Shown here: piece by piece, positions 15,154-23,096 of the stretch
Layout: every line of letters begins with the position of its first letter
Numbering within the stretch: position 1 is the first letter of the stretch
Assembly: GCA_012521295.1 (NCBI GenBank)
Contig: JAAYMS010000004.1
Coordinates: 1 to 41,198, forward strand
Length of the DNA stretch: 41,198 nucleotides
Direction: 5' to 3'
Origin: Bacillota bacterium
GTDB lineage: Bacteria > Bacillota > Limnochordia > Darwinibacteriales > Darwinibacteriaceae
Position numbers and translations under genes: made by a program
The notes under the pieces: model-generated
The model's input: only the letters and a program-made list of their open reading frames with translations
What the model was told of the DNA's origin: nothing
Database searches by the model: none

Positions 15154-16715
15154 TCGTATACGCACCTGCCGCCAACGTAAGTGGCGACAATTTTTGTCTC
15201 TTTCAGTATTTCCGGGTCATTCTCGCCTAGAATGTCCTTAGTCAAGACAACGAAATCAGCCTTCATGCCTGGGCTCAATGTGCCTCGGTATGCCTCCTCC
15301 CCGGCAGCGTATGCTCCGCCGCAAGTGAAAGCCCGCAGAGCATCCCACATAGAGATCCTCTGTTCTCCATACCAGGGATCGGTGTGTGGTTCATTCCAAC
15401 GCTTCCTGGCAACAGCGCTGTACAACCCTACCAAGACATTGGCGTCTTCGACTGGCGTATCACTACCAAATGCTAGAGTAGCACCATGCTTCAATAGGCT
15501 CTGGAAAGCATAAGCCGTCTTAGAACGCTCACCCCAGAGTCTATCTGCCATATATCGATCCTGCGGGCAGTGAGTGGGCTGCATCGAGGCCACCACTCCT
15601 AACCGGGCCAATCTGGGCAGATCGTCTTCCGCAATTAGCTGCACGTGTTCAATACGATTCCGTAGGTCACGGCGCCCATGTGTCTCCAAAGCATCTAGTA
15701 CTGCCCGATTTGCCGCATCGCCAATGGCGTGGATAAGCACCGGTAGTCCTTGAGCATTGGCATCCCGGACTAAGGCATTCAGCTCTTCACTTGCTAACGT
15801 AGGCAGCCCACGACTGCCTGATCCTTCATAGGGTTCGAGAGTCCAGGCTGTCTGCGCTCCTAGGGATCCATCGGCAAAGGCCTTGATTCCACCGATGCGT
15901 AGGTACTCATCGCCAAAGCATGCTCTAATACCCAGCGCCACCGCTTCTGCAAGTTTGTCGTAAGGCAGCGCGGTCGTGATGCGCAGATCTAACCCAAAGC
16001 GCTGGCGATACTGCTGTAGCACAGACAGAGTCAGTCCATCACCAGGGTCCCCCATATCGTGAACTGCCACAATACCATAGCTATTTAAGAGCTTTACCGC
16101 ATCGTTCACTGCCTTCAGGTAGAGCTCCCGCGCTGGCTTAGGGATTTGGCCTGTTACTAGCGGAATGGCATTTTCCATCAGAAGCCCAGTGGGGTTACCA
16201 TGTTCGTCCCGTTCAATTAGGCCATTGAGCGGATCGGGAGTATCTCTCCCAATGCCACAAGCCTTCAGTACAGCACTGTTTACCCAGATTAGGTGGGCAT
16301 CCTTAGAACGCAATACCACTGGGTTGTAGGGACAAATCTCATCAAGCCAGGCCTTATGTGGCTTCCCTTCAGGCCAATTGTTGTAGTTAAACCCCCAACC
16401 CTCGATCCAAGTACCGAGCTCTACCGTCTTAGCCCGTTCCCTTACCTTGTGCAAAGTCTCCGCCAGCGAGCAGCCCTGCAGATCTATGCGTTGGAGGTTG
16501 AGGCCCAACCAGAGCAGATGCACGTGAGCATCAGTAAAGCCTGGATACACAAAGCTGCCACCCAAGTCGATGTGCTTGGGGTTTTTCGCGATCATATCCA
16601 GACTTCTGCGGTCTCCCAATGCAACTACTCGGTCTGCGCGTACCAGCATTGCTGGGGCCCAATGATCCTTCTCCACTAAAGAATAGACCCGCGCATTATA
16701 ATAAATCCTGTCCAT
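15141..16715 (-). CDS. Amidohydrolase family protein (YtcJ-like)
   Basis: Zinc-dependent amidohydrolase of the YtcJ/N-acyl amidohydrolase 3 group, 524 residues. The N-terminal beta part gives way to the metal site GFTDAHVHLLW (about 59-69, HxH). Later ligands are probably His in LIHAIGD, His in RIEHVQL and Asp in AFGSDTPVED. No signal peptide; likely cytoplasmic. Physiological substrate is unknown for most members. Its ATG overlaps the trxA stop by one base (TAATG), so it is translationally coupled to thioredoxin. The functional reason for that pairing is not evident. It ends in a hairpin shared with the convergent RND gene. Confidence 0.88.
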   Translation of the reverse strand: MDRIYYNARVYSLVEKDHWAPAMLVRADRVVALGDRRSLDMIAKNPKHIDLGGSFVYPGFTDAHVHLLWLGLNLQRIDLQGCSLAETLHKVRERAKTVELGTWIEGWGFNYNNWPEGKPHKAWLDEICPYNPVVLRSKDAHLIWVNSAVLKACGIGRDTPDPLNGLIERDEHGNPTGLLMENAIPLVTGQIPKPARELYLKAVNDAVKLLNSYGIVAVHDMGDPGDGLTLSVLQQYRQRFGLDLRITTALPYDKLAEAVALGIRACFGDEYLRIGGIKAFADGSLGAQTAWTLEPYEGSGSRGLPTLASEELNALVRDANAQGLPVLIHAIGDAANRAVLDALETHGRRDLRNRIEHVQLIAEDDLPRLARLGVVASMQPTHCPQDRYMADRLWGERSKTAYAFQSLLKHGATLAFGSDTPVEDANVLVGLYSAVARKRWNEPHTDPWYGEQRISMWDALRAFTCGGAYAAGEEAYRGTLSPGMKADFVVLTKDILGENDPEILKETKIVATYVGGRCVYERPA

Positions 16716-17041
16716 TACGAAATGACTTCGTCCAGTAGGTCAGAATAACGCTCCTTAGGCTGAACACCCACTAGAGTTTCCACCGGGTTCCCATCTTGGA
16801 ACAGCATGATGGTAGGAATACTCATAATGCTGTAACGGCCTACTACCTCTGTTACTTGGTCTACGTTAACTTTGGCGAACTTCACTTTGCCAGCATATTC
16901 CTCAGCCAACTCTTCAAAGACTGGGGCGATCATGCGGCAGGGGCCACACCAAACAGCCCAAAAATCGACTAAAACTGGCATATCGCTCTGCAGTACTTCC
17001 TGCTCGAAATTGCTGTCATCAAGCTCAATAATATGTGCCAA
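16715..17041 (-). CDS. trxA: Thioredoxin
   Basis: Cytoplasmic disulfide reductase; 108 residues, exactly the usual size. The start is TTG 17041, seven bases after AAGGAGG; an in-frame ATG at 17068 would put the Shine-Dalgarno inside the protein and add nine non-homologous residues. FWAVWCGPCRM carries the redox pair WCGPC, and the cis-proline loop is MSIPT. It is driven by a near-consensus promoter ending 31 bases upstream of the start codon and overlaps the amidohydrolase start by one base. Confidence 0.96.
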   Translation of the reverse strand: MAHIIELDDSNFEQEVLQSDMPVLVDFWAVWCGPCRMIAPVFEELAEEYAGKVKFAKVNVDQVTEVVGRYSIMSIPTIMLFQDGNPVETLVGVQPKERYSDLLDEVIS

Positions 17042-17072
17042 TTCGAATCCCTCCTTGTAGTAAAGCAATTAA

Positions 17073-17102
17073 ATTATAGCCTATGGTGGAAAGGGTTGTC
17101 AA
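17073..17102 (-). promoter_or_regulatory. Sigma-A promoter of trxA
   Basis: Minus-strand TTGACA (17097-17102) and TATAAT (17073-17078), both perfect, lie 18 bases apart. The TGA stop codon of the upstream small membrane gene is embedded in the -35 hexamer (T-TGA-CA). Transcription should begin near 17066. Confidence 0.87.
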
Positions 17103-17323
17103 AATCTATCTAGGAGTTCCTGTACCCTAGTAGAAACGACCAACGCCACATAACTAGCCGCCAAGAACAGCTGCACCTGAGTGATCGGCGCAGTTCCGAT
17201 TAGCGCTGCCCCTAAGCAAACCAAGGCTCCGCAGGCAAATGCACCCAACCGATAGCCAACCTGCAGCCATGCACCTATACAAAGAGCAATACTCATGAGA
17301 AGCCACATCTGCCACCATTCCAC
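17099..17323 (-). CDS. Small membrane protein, possibly NfeD-like N-terminal domain
   Basis: 74-residue hydrophobic protein from GTG 17323. Three membrane segments are visible (about 5-22, 26-44, 50-66) ending in a short charged tail, RVQELLDRF. The spacing and the GAFACGALVCLGAALIG stretch recall the membrane part of NfeD/YqiJ proteins, but the soluble OB-fold domain is missing and the acidic residue usual in the first helix is absent. I cannot name its function. It lies between trxA and the divergent PBP gene; its stop codon lies in the trxA -35 box. The Shine-Dalgarno (GGGGGTGG) is moderate. It may be a real gene or a degraded remnant. Confidence 0.5.
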   Translation of the reverse strand: MEWWQMWLLMSIALCIGAWLQVGYRLGAFACGALVCLGAALIGTAPITQVQLFLAASYVALVVSTRVQELLDRF

Positions 17324-17350
17324 CTTTTGCCACCCCCTATCGGTTGTAGG

Positions 17351-17379
17351 GTATGCGCATGTAGGCTTCAGTATGCGCA
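17351..17379 (+). repeat. Direct repeat GTATGCGCA, spaced 20 bases
   Basis: GTATGCGCA occurs at 17351-17359 and again at 17371-17379 in the 83-base gap between the divergent small membrane gene and the PBP gene. Each copy contains ATGCGCA, close to the palindrome ATGCGCAT, which is complete in the first copy. A start-to-start distance of 20 bases (about two helical turns) would suit a dimeric regulator. The candidate is not linked to any known factor. Confidence 0.4.
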
Positions 17380-17406
17380 GATAATACCAATAGAGGAGGC
17401 AGTGAT

Positions 17407-19626
17407 ATGTGGAATTTCCTTCGGCGGCGATGGTACATCATTCTAGCGGTGCTGCTTCTTTTGACGATTATCCCTTCGGCAGTTTTGTTCAGCCGCAGCG
17501 TACGCATGGTACAAGACTATGCATCGAACCGTACTCTACAGGCGGCCCTAATTTACGATCGCAATGGTGAGCTGATTGATCGCCTGGGAGAACAAGGAGA
17601 AAAGGTCAGCTTAGAAGTGGTTCCACAGCATCTCAAGGACGCCATTGTTGCTGTGGAGGACGCCCGTTTTTACCAGCACAAGGGAATCGACATCATCGGA
17701 GTCTTCAGAGCGGCCTGGGCCAACCTGCGGTCTGGCAAGCGTTCACAGGGCGCCAGCACCATTACGATGCAGCTTGCGCGCAATATCTTTCTCTACCCCG
17801 ATAAGACCTGGAGCAGAAAGATTCAGGAAGCCTTCCTAGCCCTCGCTCTAGAATCGCAGTATTCCAAAGACGAGATTCTCGAAATGTATCTCAATCAGGT
17901 GTATTTTGGCGAAGGTGCTTACGGCGTGGCAGCAGCAGCCCGAGTCTATTTCAATAAACCCGTATCAGAACTTGATCTTCCGCAAAGCGCCCTGATTGCT
18001 GGCCTTCCGCAATCTCCCAGCAATTATTCTCCCTATACCAATCTAGAGCGAGCCCGTGAGCGGCGCAATGTGGTGTTGGACCGGATGGCCGCTACCGGTA
18101 GACTCAGTTCAGCCGAAGCAGAGACTGCCAAACAAGCTCGCATTGCGGTGCAGCGCCGCACAGGGGGTAGGGCTCGCTACTTCATCGACTGGATCACCAA
18201 CGTCCTCATCGCAGAGCTTGGGGAAACGGCCGTTTTCCAGGGTGGGCTGAAGGTGCATACCACACTAGACTTGGGCTATCAGGAAGCCGCAGAAGCGGTA
18301 TTCGGTGCCCAGAATAATCAAGGGGCGTTAGTAGCCATTGACCCTGAAACAGGTGGGATCTTGGCCATGGTGGGCGGCCGTGACTACAGACAGAGTCAAT
18401 TCAACCGAGCAACACAGGCGAGGCGGCAGCCTGGGTCAGCTATGAAACCCATCATCTATGCAGCTGCCCTGAAGCAAGGATGGCAGGTCAATACTTTGGT
18501 CGATGATACACGCCGCAGTTTCTCTGGCTACGAGCCGCGCAACTACAACGACCAATATTGGGGGCGGCTGACCATGAAGCACGCGATTGCTATGTCCCTG
18601 AATTCTGCGGCAGTCTGGACTTTGAATGAAATTGGGGTCGATACAGCCTTTAGATTCGCACGTGATGTGGGATTAAACCTCCCTGAAGATGACAAGCACC
18701 TGGCCATGGCCTTAGGCGGCCTCACGAATGGTATTTCACCGCTTGCCCTCGCTGGCGCGTACTCTATCTTCCCCAGCGGTGGGGTCTACCGGGCACCGCA
18801 TGCCATTGTGCGCGTGATCGACAGCAGTGGTGAAGAAGTATTGCGTTGGAAAGACAGCGGCAAACGTGTGCTCAGTGAAGAAGAAGCATATCTCATGACT
18901 GACATGCTCAGGGCTGTCATGGAATATGGCACCGGACGCTCTATCGAAGCAGCTGTGCCTGCCGCGGGGAAGACTGGGACTACTAATGACAATGTTGACT
19001 TGTGGTTTGCTGGCTATACCCCCGAAATTGTCTGTGTCGTCTATGTGGGAAACGATGACCGAGAACCGATCGAGGGTACCAGCGCTCAAGTCGCCGGCAC
19101 TATCTGGTGGGACTTCCTTTCGCAGGTGCTGGACGAAGAAGAAGCTCCAGATTTTCCGGTCCCTGCGGATGTGGATACTGGGATCATGATCGAAATTTTC
19201 ACCGGGCTCTTAGCGACAGAACGATGTGAGCATGTGGAGTACGACGCTTTTGTAAAGGGAACTGCTCCCACAACTTATGCACCATGCGCCTTCCCTCCTC
19301 CACCGGAACCAGAACCAGAACCAGAACCTGAGCCGCCCGCCGAGGAGGAGCCAGCTCCCGAACCAGAGCCAGAACCAGAACCAGAACCAGAACCGGAACC
19401 CGAACCTGAACCCGAGCCTGAACAGCCTGTAGAAGAACCTCCTATTGAACCAGAACCTGAGTCACCCCCTGATCAGGGGGTGACTCCGCCTTCAGAAGAA
19501 CCGCAGCCTGAACCTGAACCGCAACAGCCGATCCTACCTGAGGAGCATGCAGTATCCGAAGAACCTCTCGAACCTGTGCCTCCTGTTGAGCAGAACGAGC
19601 CAACACCAGAAACTCCATCCGAATAA
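17407..19626 (+). CDS. Class A penicillin-binding protein (PBP1A) with Glu-Pro tail
   Basis: Bifunctional cell-wall synthase, 739 residues, membrane-anchored at 10-29. The GT51 glycosyltransferase (about 50-230) has catalytic Glu84 in VEDARFYQHKG and the QGASTITMQLARN motif (114-126). The transpeptidase (about 300-590) has SxxK at Ser344/Lys347 (QPGSAMKP), SLN as the SxN motif, and KTGTT. From about residue 628 the protein is an extracellular tail of some 110 residues of Glu-Pro repeats encoded by GAACCA-like hexamers, rich in acid and proline, ending without a domain. A 28-base palindrome lies in the tail codons. ATG 17407 follows GAGGAGG. It converges on rpsI through a shared hairpin. Confidence 0.94.
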   Translation: MWNFLRRRWYIILAVLLLLTIIPSAVLFSRSVRMVQDYASNRTLQAALIYDRNGELIDRLGEQGEKVSLEVVPQHLKDAIVAVEDARFYQHKGIDIIGVFRAAWANLRSGKRSQGASTITMQLARNIFLYPDKTWSRKIQEAFLALALESQYSKDEILEMYLNQVYFGEGAYGVAAAARVYFNKPVSELDLPQSALIAGLPQSPSNYSPYTNLERARERRNVVLDRMAATGRLSSAEAETAKQARIAVQRRTGGRARYFIDWITNVLIAELGETAVFQGGLKVHTTLDLGYQEAAEAVFGAQNNQGALVAIDPETGGILAMVGGRDYRQSQFNRATQARRQPGSAMKPIIYAAALKQGWQVNTLVDDTRRSFSGYEPRNYNDQYWGRLTMKHAIAMSLNSAAVWTLNEIGVDTAFRFARDVGLNLPEDDKHLAMALGGLTNGISPLALAGAYSIFPSGGVYRAPHAIVRVIDSSGEEVLRWKDSGKRVLSEEEAYLMTDMLRAVMEYGTGRSIEAAVPAAGKTGTTNDNVDLWFAGYTPEIVCVVYVGNDDREPIEGTSAQVAGTIWWDFLSQVLDEEEAPDFPVPADVDTGIMIEIFTGLLATERCEHVEYDAFVKGTAPTTYAPCAFPPPPEPEPEPEPEPPAEEEPAPEPEPEPEPEPEPEPEPEPEPEQPVEEPPIEPEPESPPDQGVTPPSEEPQPEPEPQQPILPEEHAVSEEPLEPVPPVEQNEPTPETPSE
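19459..19486. repeat. 28-base perfect palindrome inside PBP tail codons
   Basis: The two 14-base halves are exact reverse complements with no spacer, centred between 19472 and 19473 on TGATCA. It encodes residues 685-694 (ESPPDQGVTP) in frame and interrupts the monotonous Glu-Pro codons. As RNA it would form a strong GC-rich stem; no T-run follows. Confidence 0.9.
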
Positions 19627-19657
19627 AGCAAAAACCCGGGAAATTCCCGGGTTGCTT
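19626..19657. terminator. Bidirectional terminator between PBP gene and rpsI
   Basis: AACCCGGG (19633-19640) pairs with CCCGGGTT (19646-19653), and an outer AAGCA/TGCTT pair (19626-19630, 19653-19657) can extend it. On the minus strand TTTTTGCTTT follows the GC stem, a classical end for rplM-rpsI; on the plus strand the tail GCTTGTCTG is weaker. Confidence 0.87.
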
Positions 19658-19672
19658 GTCTGTAAATCCAGA

Positions 19673-20077
19673 TTAACGCTTGGAGAACTGAGGCGCCTTA
19701 CGGGCCTTCTTCAAGCCGTATTTCTTCCGCTCCTTCATGCGAGGATCGCGAGTTAAGAAACCAGCCTTCTTCAAGGTACCGCGCAGGTCACCATCGACGG
19801 TCAACAGAGCGCGAGCAATACCGTGACGAATCGCGCCTGCTTGTCCAGTGGTTCCTCCACCGCGCACATTGACGATCACGTCATACTTACCTTCTGTTTC
19901 GGTGAGAACTAGAGGTTGGCGGACGAGGGTGCGCAGAACCTCTCTATCGAAGTACTCGTCGATACTTCTCTTGTTGATTACGATGTTACCATTACCAGGG
20001 AGAAGACGTACACGAGCAACTGCCTTCTTACGCCGGCCTGTGCCGTAATGCGCTTCTTTCTTTGGAATTACGTCCAT
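19673..20077 (-). CDS. rpsI: 30S ribosomal protein S9
   Basis: Small-subunit protein whose C-terminal tail reaches the P-site tRNA; 134 residues. [12 protein letters not shown] (13-24) is the family start, [11 protein letters not shown] the central motif, and the protein ends in the diagnostic KAPQFSKR. Start ATG 20077, with a few residues more than the shortest S9 proteins. It is the second gene of the rplM-rpsI unit, 38 bases after rplM, and ends at a strong terminator. Confidence 0.97.
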   Translation of the reverse strand: MDVIPKKEAHYGTGRRKKAVARVRLLPGNGNIVINKRSIDEYFDREVLRTLVRQPLVLTETEGKYDVIVNVRGGGTTGQAGAIRHGIARALLTVDGDLRGTLKKAGFLTRDPRMKERKKYGLKKARKAPQFSKR

Positions 20078-20115
20078 CTAGTCTCCCTCCCTTCACATTG
20101 GGATTTATCACGCAA

Positions 20116-20550
20116 TTAATATTTGAGTTCATAAGTTACAGGCTGCTGTGCCTCGTGCGGATGTTGGTCGCCAGCGTAGATCTTGAGTTTCTTGATCATC
20201 TTGCGGCCCAGCCGATTGTGAGGGAGCATACCCCACACGGCGGTTTTGATCACCCGCTCAGGATGACGCTGCAGCAGATCACCAGCGGTGATTTCCTTGA
20301 TTCCACCAGGATAGCCGCTGTGCCGGTAGTATTTCTTATCCTGAAGCTTCTTACCAGTCAAGCGAATCTTGTCCGCATTGATGATAATAACATGGTCACC
20401 TGCGTCAACATGTGGTGTGTAGGTTGGTTTGTGCTTACCCTTCAGGATGGCGGCAACCTGAGAGGCTAACCGGCCCAATGTTTTGTCCTTGGCATCGATT
20501 AGGTACCACGTACGGGTAACTTCACTCGGTTTTGCCATATAGGTTTTCAC
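20116..20550 (-). CDS. rplM: 50S ribosomal protein L13
   Basis: Early-assembling large-subunit protein; 144 residues. GTG 20550 follows GGGGGG and gives [15 protein letters not shown], matching the family N-terminus; a codon at 20577 would lie in the leader stem. Core motifs include [30 protein letters not shown] and [21 protein letters not shown]-like C-terminal residues (here [13 protein letters not shown]). It is first in its own transcription unit with a consensus promoter and a structured leader in which L13 may act as autogenous regulator. Confidence 0.97.
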   Translation of the reverse strand: MKTYMAKPSEVTRTWYLIDAKDKTLGRLASQVAAILKGKHKPTYTPHVDAGDHVIIINADKIRLTGKKLQDKKYYRHSGYPGGIKEITAGDLLQRHPERVIKTAVWGMLPHNRLGRKMIKKLKIYAGDQHPHEAQQPVTYELKY

Positions 20551-20653
20551 TTGGGATTCCCCCCTTTGCTTCAACAAGTTCGTCTAGTAAACCAGATTAG
20601 GAAACGAACGGGGCAATCGTATCCTTCTCAGGCTGAAAAAAGCAAAATCGCCA
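20551..20653 (-). ncRNA. Structured rplM mRNA leader (L13 leader type)
   Basis: Between the predicted start site and rplM, two long-range pairings are exact: TTTGCTT (minus strand 20646-20640) with AAGCAAA (20571-20565), directly before the ribosome binding site, and inside it GTTCGT with ACGAAC (20609-20604 with 20583-20578). The gene position and the pairings fit the autoregulatory L13 leader known in Bacillota, in which excess L13 represses its own operon. Family membership is from memory; a covariance search would settle it. Confidence 0.7.
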
Positions 20654-20659
20654 ACTATC

Positions 20660-20688
20660 ATTTTACAGCACCCACGGGTGCGTGTCAA
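20660..20688 (-). promoter_or_regulatory. Sigma-A promoter of rplM-rpsI
   Basis: Minus-strand TTGACA (20683-20688), 17-base spacer, TAAAAT (20660-20665). The truA stop codon TGA lies inside the -35 hexamer, and the spacer contains the small inverted repeat GCACCCGTGGGTGC. The rplM-rpsI pair is therefore transcribed separately from, or in addition to, read-through from truA. Confidence 0.85.
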
Positions 20689-21431
20689 GCATAATCCACC
20701 GTCTCCAGAACCAGTCCAACTGGCGGTGCGGTCGGCCCGGCAAGGGCTCGGTTACGGTTCTCCAGCACCTCGAGGACTGATTCTACTGTACGCCTCTTCT
20801 GCCCTACTTCAATTAGGGTTCCCACGATGTTGCGAACCATATTGTACAAGAAACCATCAGCTGTAAATCGGATAGTTTTCACTCGCTGTGCTGTATCAAT
20901 CTCAATGGCATACATGGTTCGCACAGTCGTTTTTACACTGCTGCCGGTAGCTGCATAACCTTGAAAATCGTGTCTACCGATAAGCTGCTGAACAGCGTCT
21001 CTCATCAGATCCCAGTCTAGTGGTTCCCTAACCCAGTGAGCAAACCTTCTGAGGAACACATCTGCCACAGGCCCGTGGAACACCTGATAGCGGTATGTCT
21101 TTCGCACAGCACTGTAACGGGCGTGGAAATCGGGAGGCACATATTGGGCCTCTAGCACCCGAATGCTGAACGGCAGCAGGCTGTTAACCGCAATTGGCAG
21201 CCGGTCGATGGGTACAGTGAGGGCATCTGTTTTGAAACTGACCACTTGACCCTCGGCATGTACGCCCGCATCTGTCCTTCCTGCTCCAATAATCCGAATA
21301 GGTTCTTTCGCTAGAACAGCCAAAGCTCGCTCAAGTTCCCCTTGAATAGTGTACTGCCCAGGCTGCACCTGAAATCCGGCAAAGTCTGTCCCATCATACT
21401 GCACCGTGAGGCGGTAATTCAGCACTACCAT
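20685..21431 (-). CDS. truA: tRNA pseudouridine(38-40) synthase TruA
   Basis: Modifies U38-U40 in the anticodon stem-loop of many tRNAs; 248 residues. GAGRTDAGVHAEGQ contains the catalytic Asp of the pseudouridine synthase fold, and FLYNMVRNIVGTL is the conserved C-terminal motif. ATG 21431 gives MVVLNYRLTVQYDG, but GTG 21425 has better spacing to AAGGTGG, so the protein may start two residues later. It follows ecfT by eight bases as last gene of the ecf unit, as in B. subtilis. Confidence 0.95.
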   Translation of the reverse strand: MVVLNYRLTVQYDGTDFAGFQVQPGQYTIQGELERALAVLAKEPIRIIGAGRTDAGVHAEGQVVSFKTDALTVPIDRLPIAVNSLLPFSIRVLEAQYVPPDFHARYSAVRKTYRYQVFHGPVADVFLRRFAHWVREPLDWDLMRDAVQQLIGRHDFQGYAATGSSVKTTVRTMYAIEIDTAQRVKTIRFTADGFLYNMVRNIVGTLIEVGQKRRTVESVLEVLENRNRALAGPTAPPVGLVLETVDYA

Positions 21432-21439
21432 CCCACCTT

Positions 21440-22240
21440 CTAAAAGAGCACACTGATCACAACCACAAATCCGAAGGAAATGATCAGCGCAAATACATCT
21501 GCTCTCCTAAAGTGGAGTTCTTTAAACTTAGTACGCCCTTCGCCTCCGCGATAACCCCTGGCTTCCATAGCTACTGCTAAGTCATCGGCACGCCTGAAAG
21601 CATTGACAAACAATGGTACCAACAGAGGAATCAAGCTTTTCGCTCTCTGAACTAAGTTACCACTCTGGAAATCTGCACCTCGGGCCATCTGCGCTTTCAT
21701 GATTTTCTCGGCTTCCTCCAAGAGGGTAGGAATAAAACGCAGGGCGATAGTCATCATCATGGCAAGTTCATGAGCGGGAACGCCAATCCGCTTGCCAGGC
21801 GAGAGCAGACTCTCTATACCATCAGTCAAATTGATGGGCGAAGTGGTCAGGGTCAAAAGCGAGGTTCCCATAACCAAGAGGGCAAGCCGCACACCCATCA
21901 AGACACCACGGTTTAAGCCCTGCCAGGTTATCCTGTTGAGAAACCGGACATTGAAAATCGGATCTCCCTCGGTCATGAAGAGATGCAGTGACACAGTTAA
22001 GAGCAAAATTACAAACAGTGGGCGCAGTCCTCTAAGTACGACTTTGATCGGAATCTCAGACAGATAGATAACGGCAAAAATAGCCAAACCTGCCAAAAGA
22101 TAACCCCATACAGAATCGACTAAGAAGAGCATTGCGATCAGAAGCACGGCACCGAGAATCTTGGTACGGGGATCGAGCCTATGGATTACCGAATTGCCGG
22201 GGATGTACTGGCCGATAGTAATGTTCTTAAACAGTGCCAT
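21440..22240 (-). CDS. ecfT: Energy-coupling factor transporter transmembrane protein EcfT
   Basis: Membrane scaffold of the group II ECF vitamin/metal uptake system, joining the ATPases EcfA1/EcfA2 to interchangeable substrate-binding S proteins. 266 residues with about five to six hydrophobic segments (roughly 28-60, 68-88, 105-125 and the last at 243-265). The two coupling-helix motifs are visible as AMMMTIALRFIPTL with KAQMARGAD, and DDLAVAMEARGY, each with the A-R-G signature. It overlaps ecfA2 by 14 bases. No S component is in the window, so substrates cannot be named. Confidence 0.95.
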   Translation of the reverse strand: MALFKNITIGQYIPGNSVIHRLDPRTKILGAVLLIAMLFLVDSVWGYLLAGLAIFAVIYLSEIPIKVVLRGLRPLFVILLLTVSLHLFMTEGDPIFNVRFLNRITWQGLNRGVLMGVRLALLVMGTSLLTLTTSPINLTDGIESLLSPGKRIGVPAHELAMMMTIALRFIPTLLEEAEKIMKAQMARGADFQSGNLVQRAKSLIPLLVPLFVNAFRRADDLAVAMEARGYRGGEGRTKFKELHFRRADVFALIISFGFVVVISVLF

Positions 22241-23096
22241 GGCGTCTCAGCTCCAATACGCGAAGTAATTCGGCCTCAGCTTCTTCCAGAGTCAACACGT
22301 CCGTCTGAACAGGCAGTCCGCGGCTCCGCAGCTCGTGCATTACCTCGGTTACCTGTGGGACACCTAACCCCATCTCTCGCAGACGGTCAACCTGTGAAAA
22401 CACTTCCTTCGGAGTACCATCCAGTACAACTCCCCCGTGCTCCATCACGATCAAACGGGTACACAGACGGGCTACGTCTTCCATGCTGTGGCTCACTAAA
22501 ATTACAGTAGTTCCTCTACGCCTGTGTAGGTCGTGAATCTTGCCGAGAATCTCGGCAGAACCCTCAGGGTCAAGGCCCGCGGTGGGTTCATCGAGAATCA
22601 AGACAGCTGGGCGCATCGCCAACACGCCCGCAATAGCCACGCGACGCTTCTGTCCGCCAGAAAGCTCAAAAGGCGAGTGATCCTTTAAGGCCTCGTAACT
22701 AAGCCCCACCCATTCAAGGGCTTCCTTTACCCGCTGAGCAACCTCTTCTTCATCAATCCCGGCATTGCGCGGGCCAAAGGCCACATCTTCATATACCGTT
22801 TCGCCGAATAATTGGTGCTCTGGATACTGAAATACCATGCCAACCTTCTGCCTCACAGCCCGCAGACTGGTTTCTTTATGTGTCAGGTCTACTCCGTCAA
22901 CGTAGACCTTACCCTCGGTGGGCATTAACAGTCCGTTGAAATGCTGAATTAGAGTGGATTTGCCTGAACCTGTGTGACCTATCAATCCAATGAACTCACC
23001 GTCTTCGATAGTCAGGCTCACGTCGCGGAGCGCCACTCTTGCCATGGGTGTGCCTTCGTTATAGATATGGGATAGGTTTTCGACTCTTATTGACAT
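22227..23096 (-). CDS. ecfA2: ECF transporter ATPase EcfA2
   Basis: Second ATPase of the ECF module; 289 residues. Walker A is GHTGSGKST, the Q-loop YPEHQLF, the signature LSGGQKRR, and Walker B VLILDEPTAGLDP, followed by the H-loop LVSHSM. The start ATG 23096 lies inside the last codons of ecfA1 (10-base overlap). The C-terminal extension past about 230 (VPQVTEVMHELRSRG) is typical of EcfA proteins. It pairs with EcfA1 as a heterodimer on EcfT. Confidence 0.96.
   Translation of the reverse strand: MSIRVENLSHIYNEGTPMARVALRDVSLTIEDGEFIGLIGHTGSGKSTLIQHFNGLLMPTEGKVYVDGVDLTHKETSLRAVRQKVGMVFQYPEHQLFGETVYEDVAFGPRNAGIDEEEVAQRVKEALEWVGLSYEALKDHSPFELSGGQKRRVAIAGVLAMRPAVLILDEPTAGLDPEGSAEILGKIHDLHRRRGTTVILVSHSMEDVARLCTRLIVMEHGGVVLDGTPKEVFSQVDRLREMGLGVPQVTEVMHELRSRGLPVQTDVLTLEEAEAELLRVLELRRHGTV

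Noticed and set aside
19300-19440. Short repeated units resembling a CRISPR array
   Set aside because: They are GAACCA-type coding hexamers of the PBP tail, without distinct spacers.
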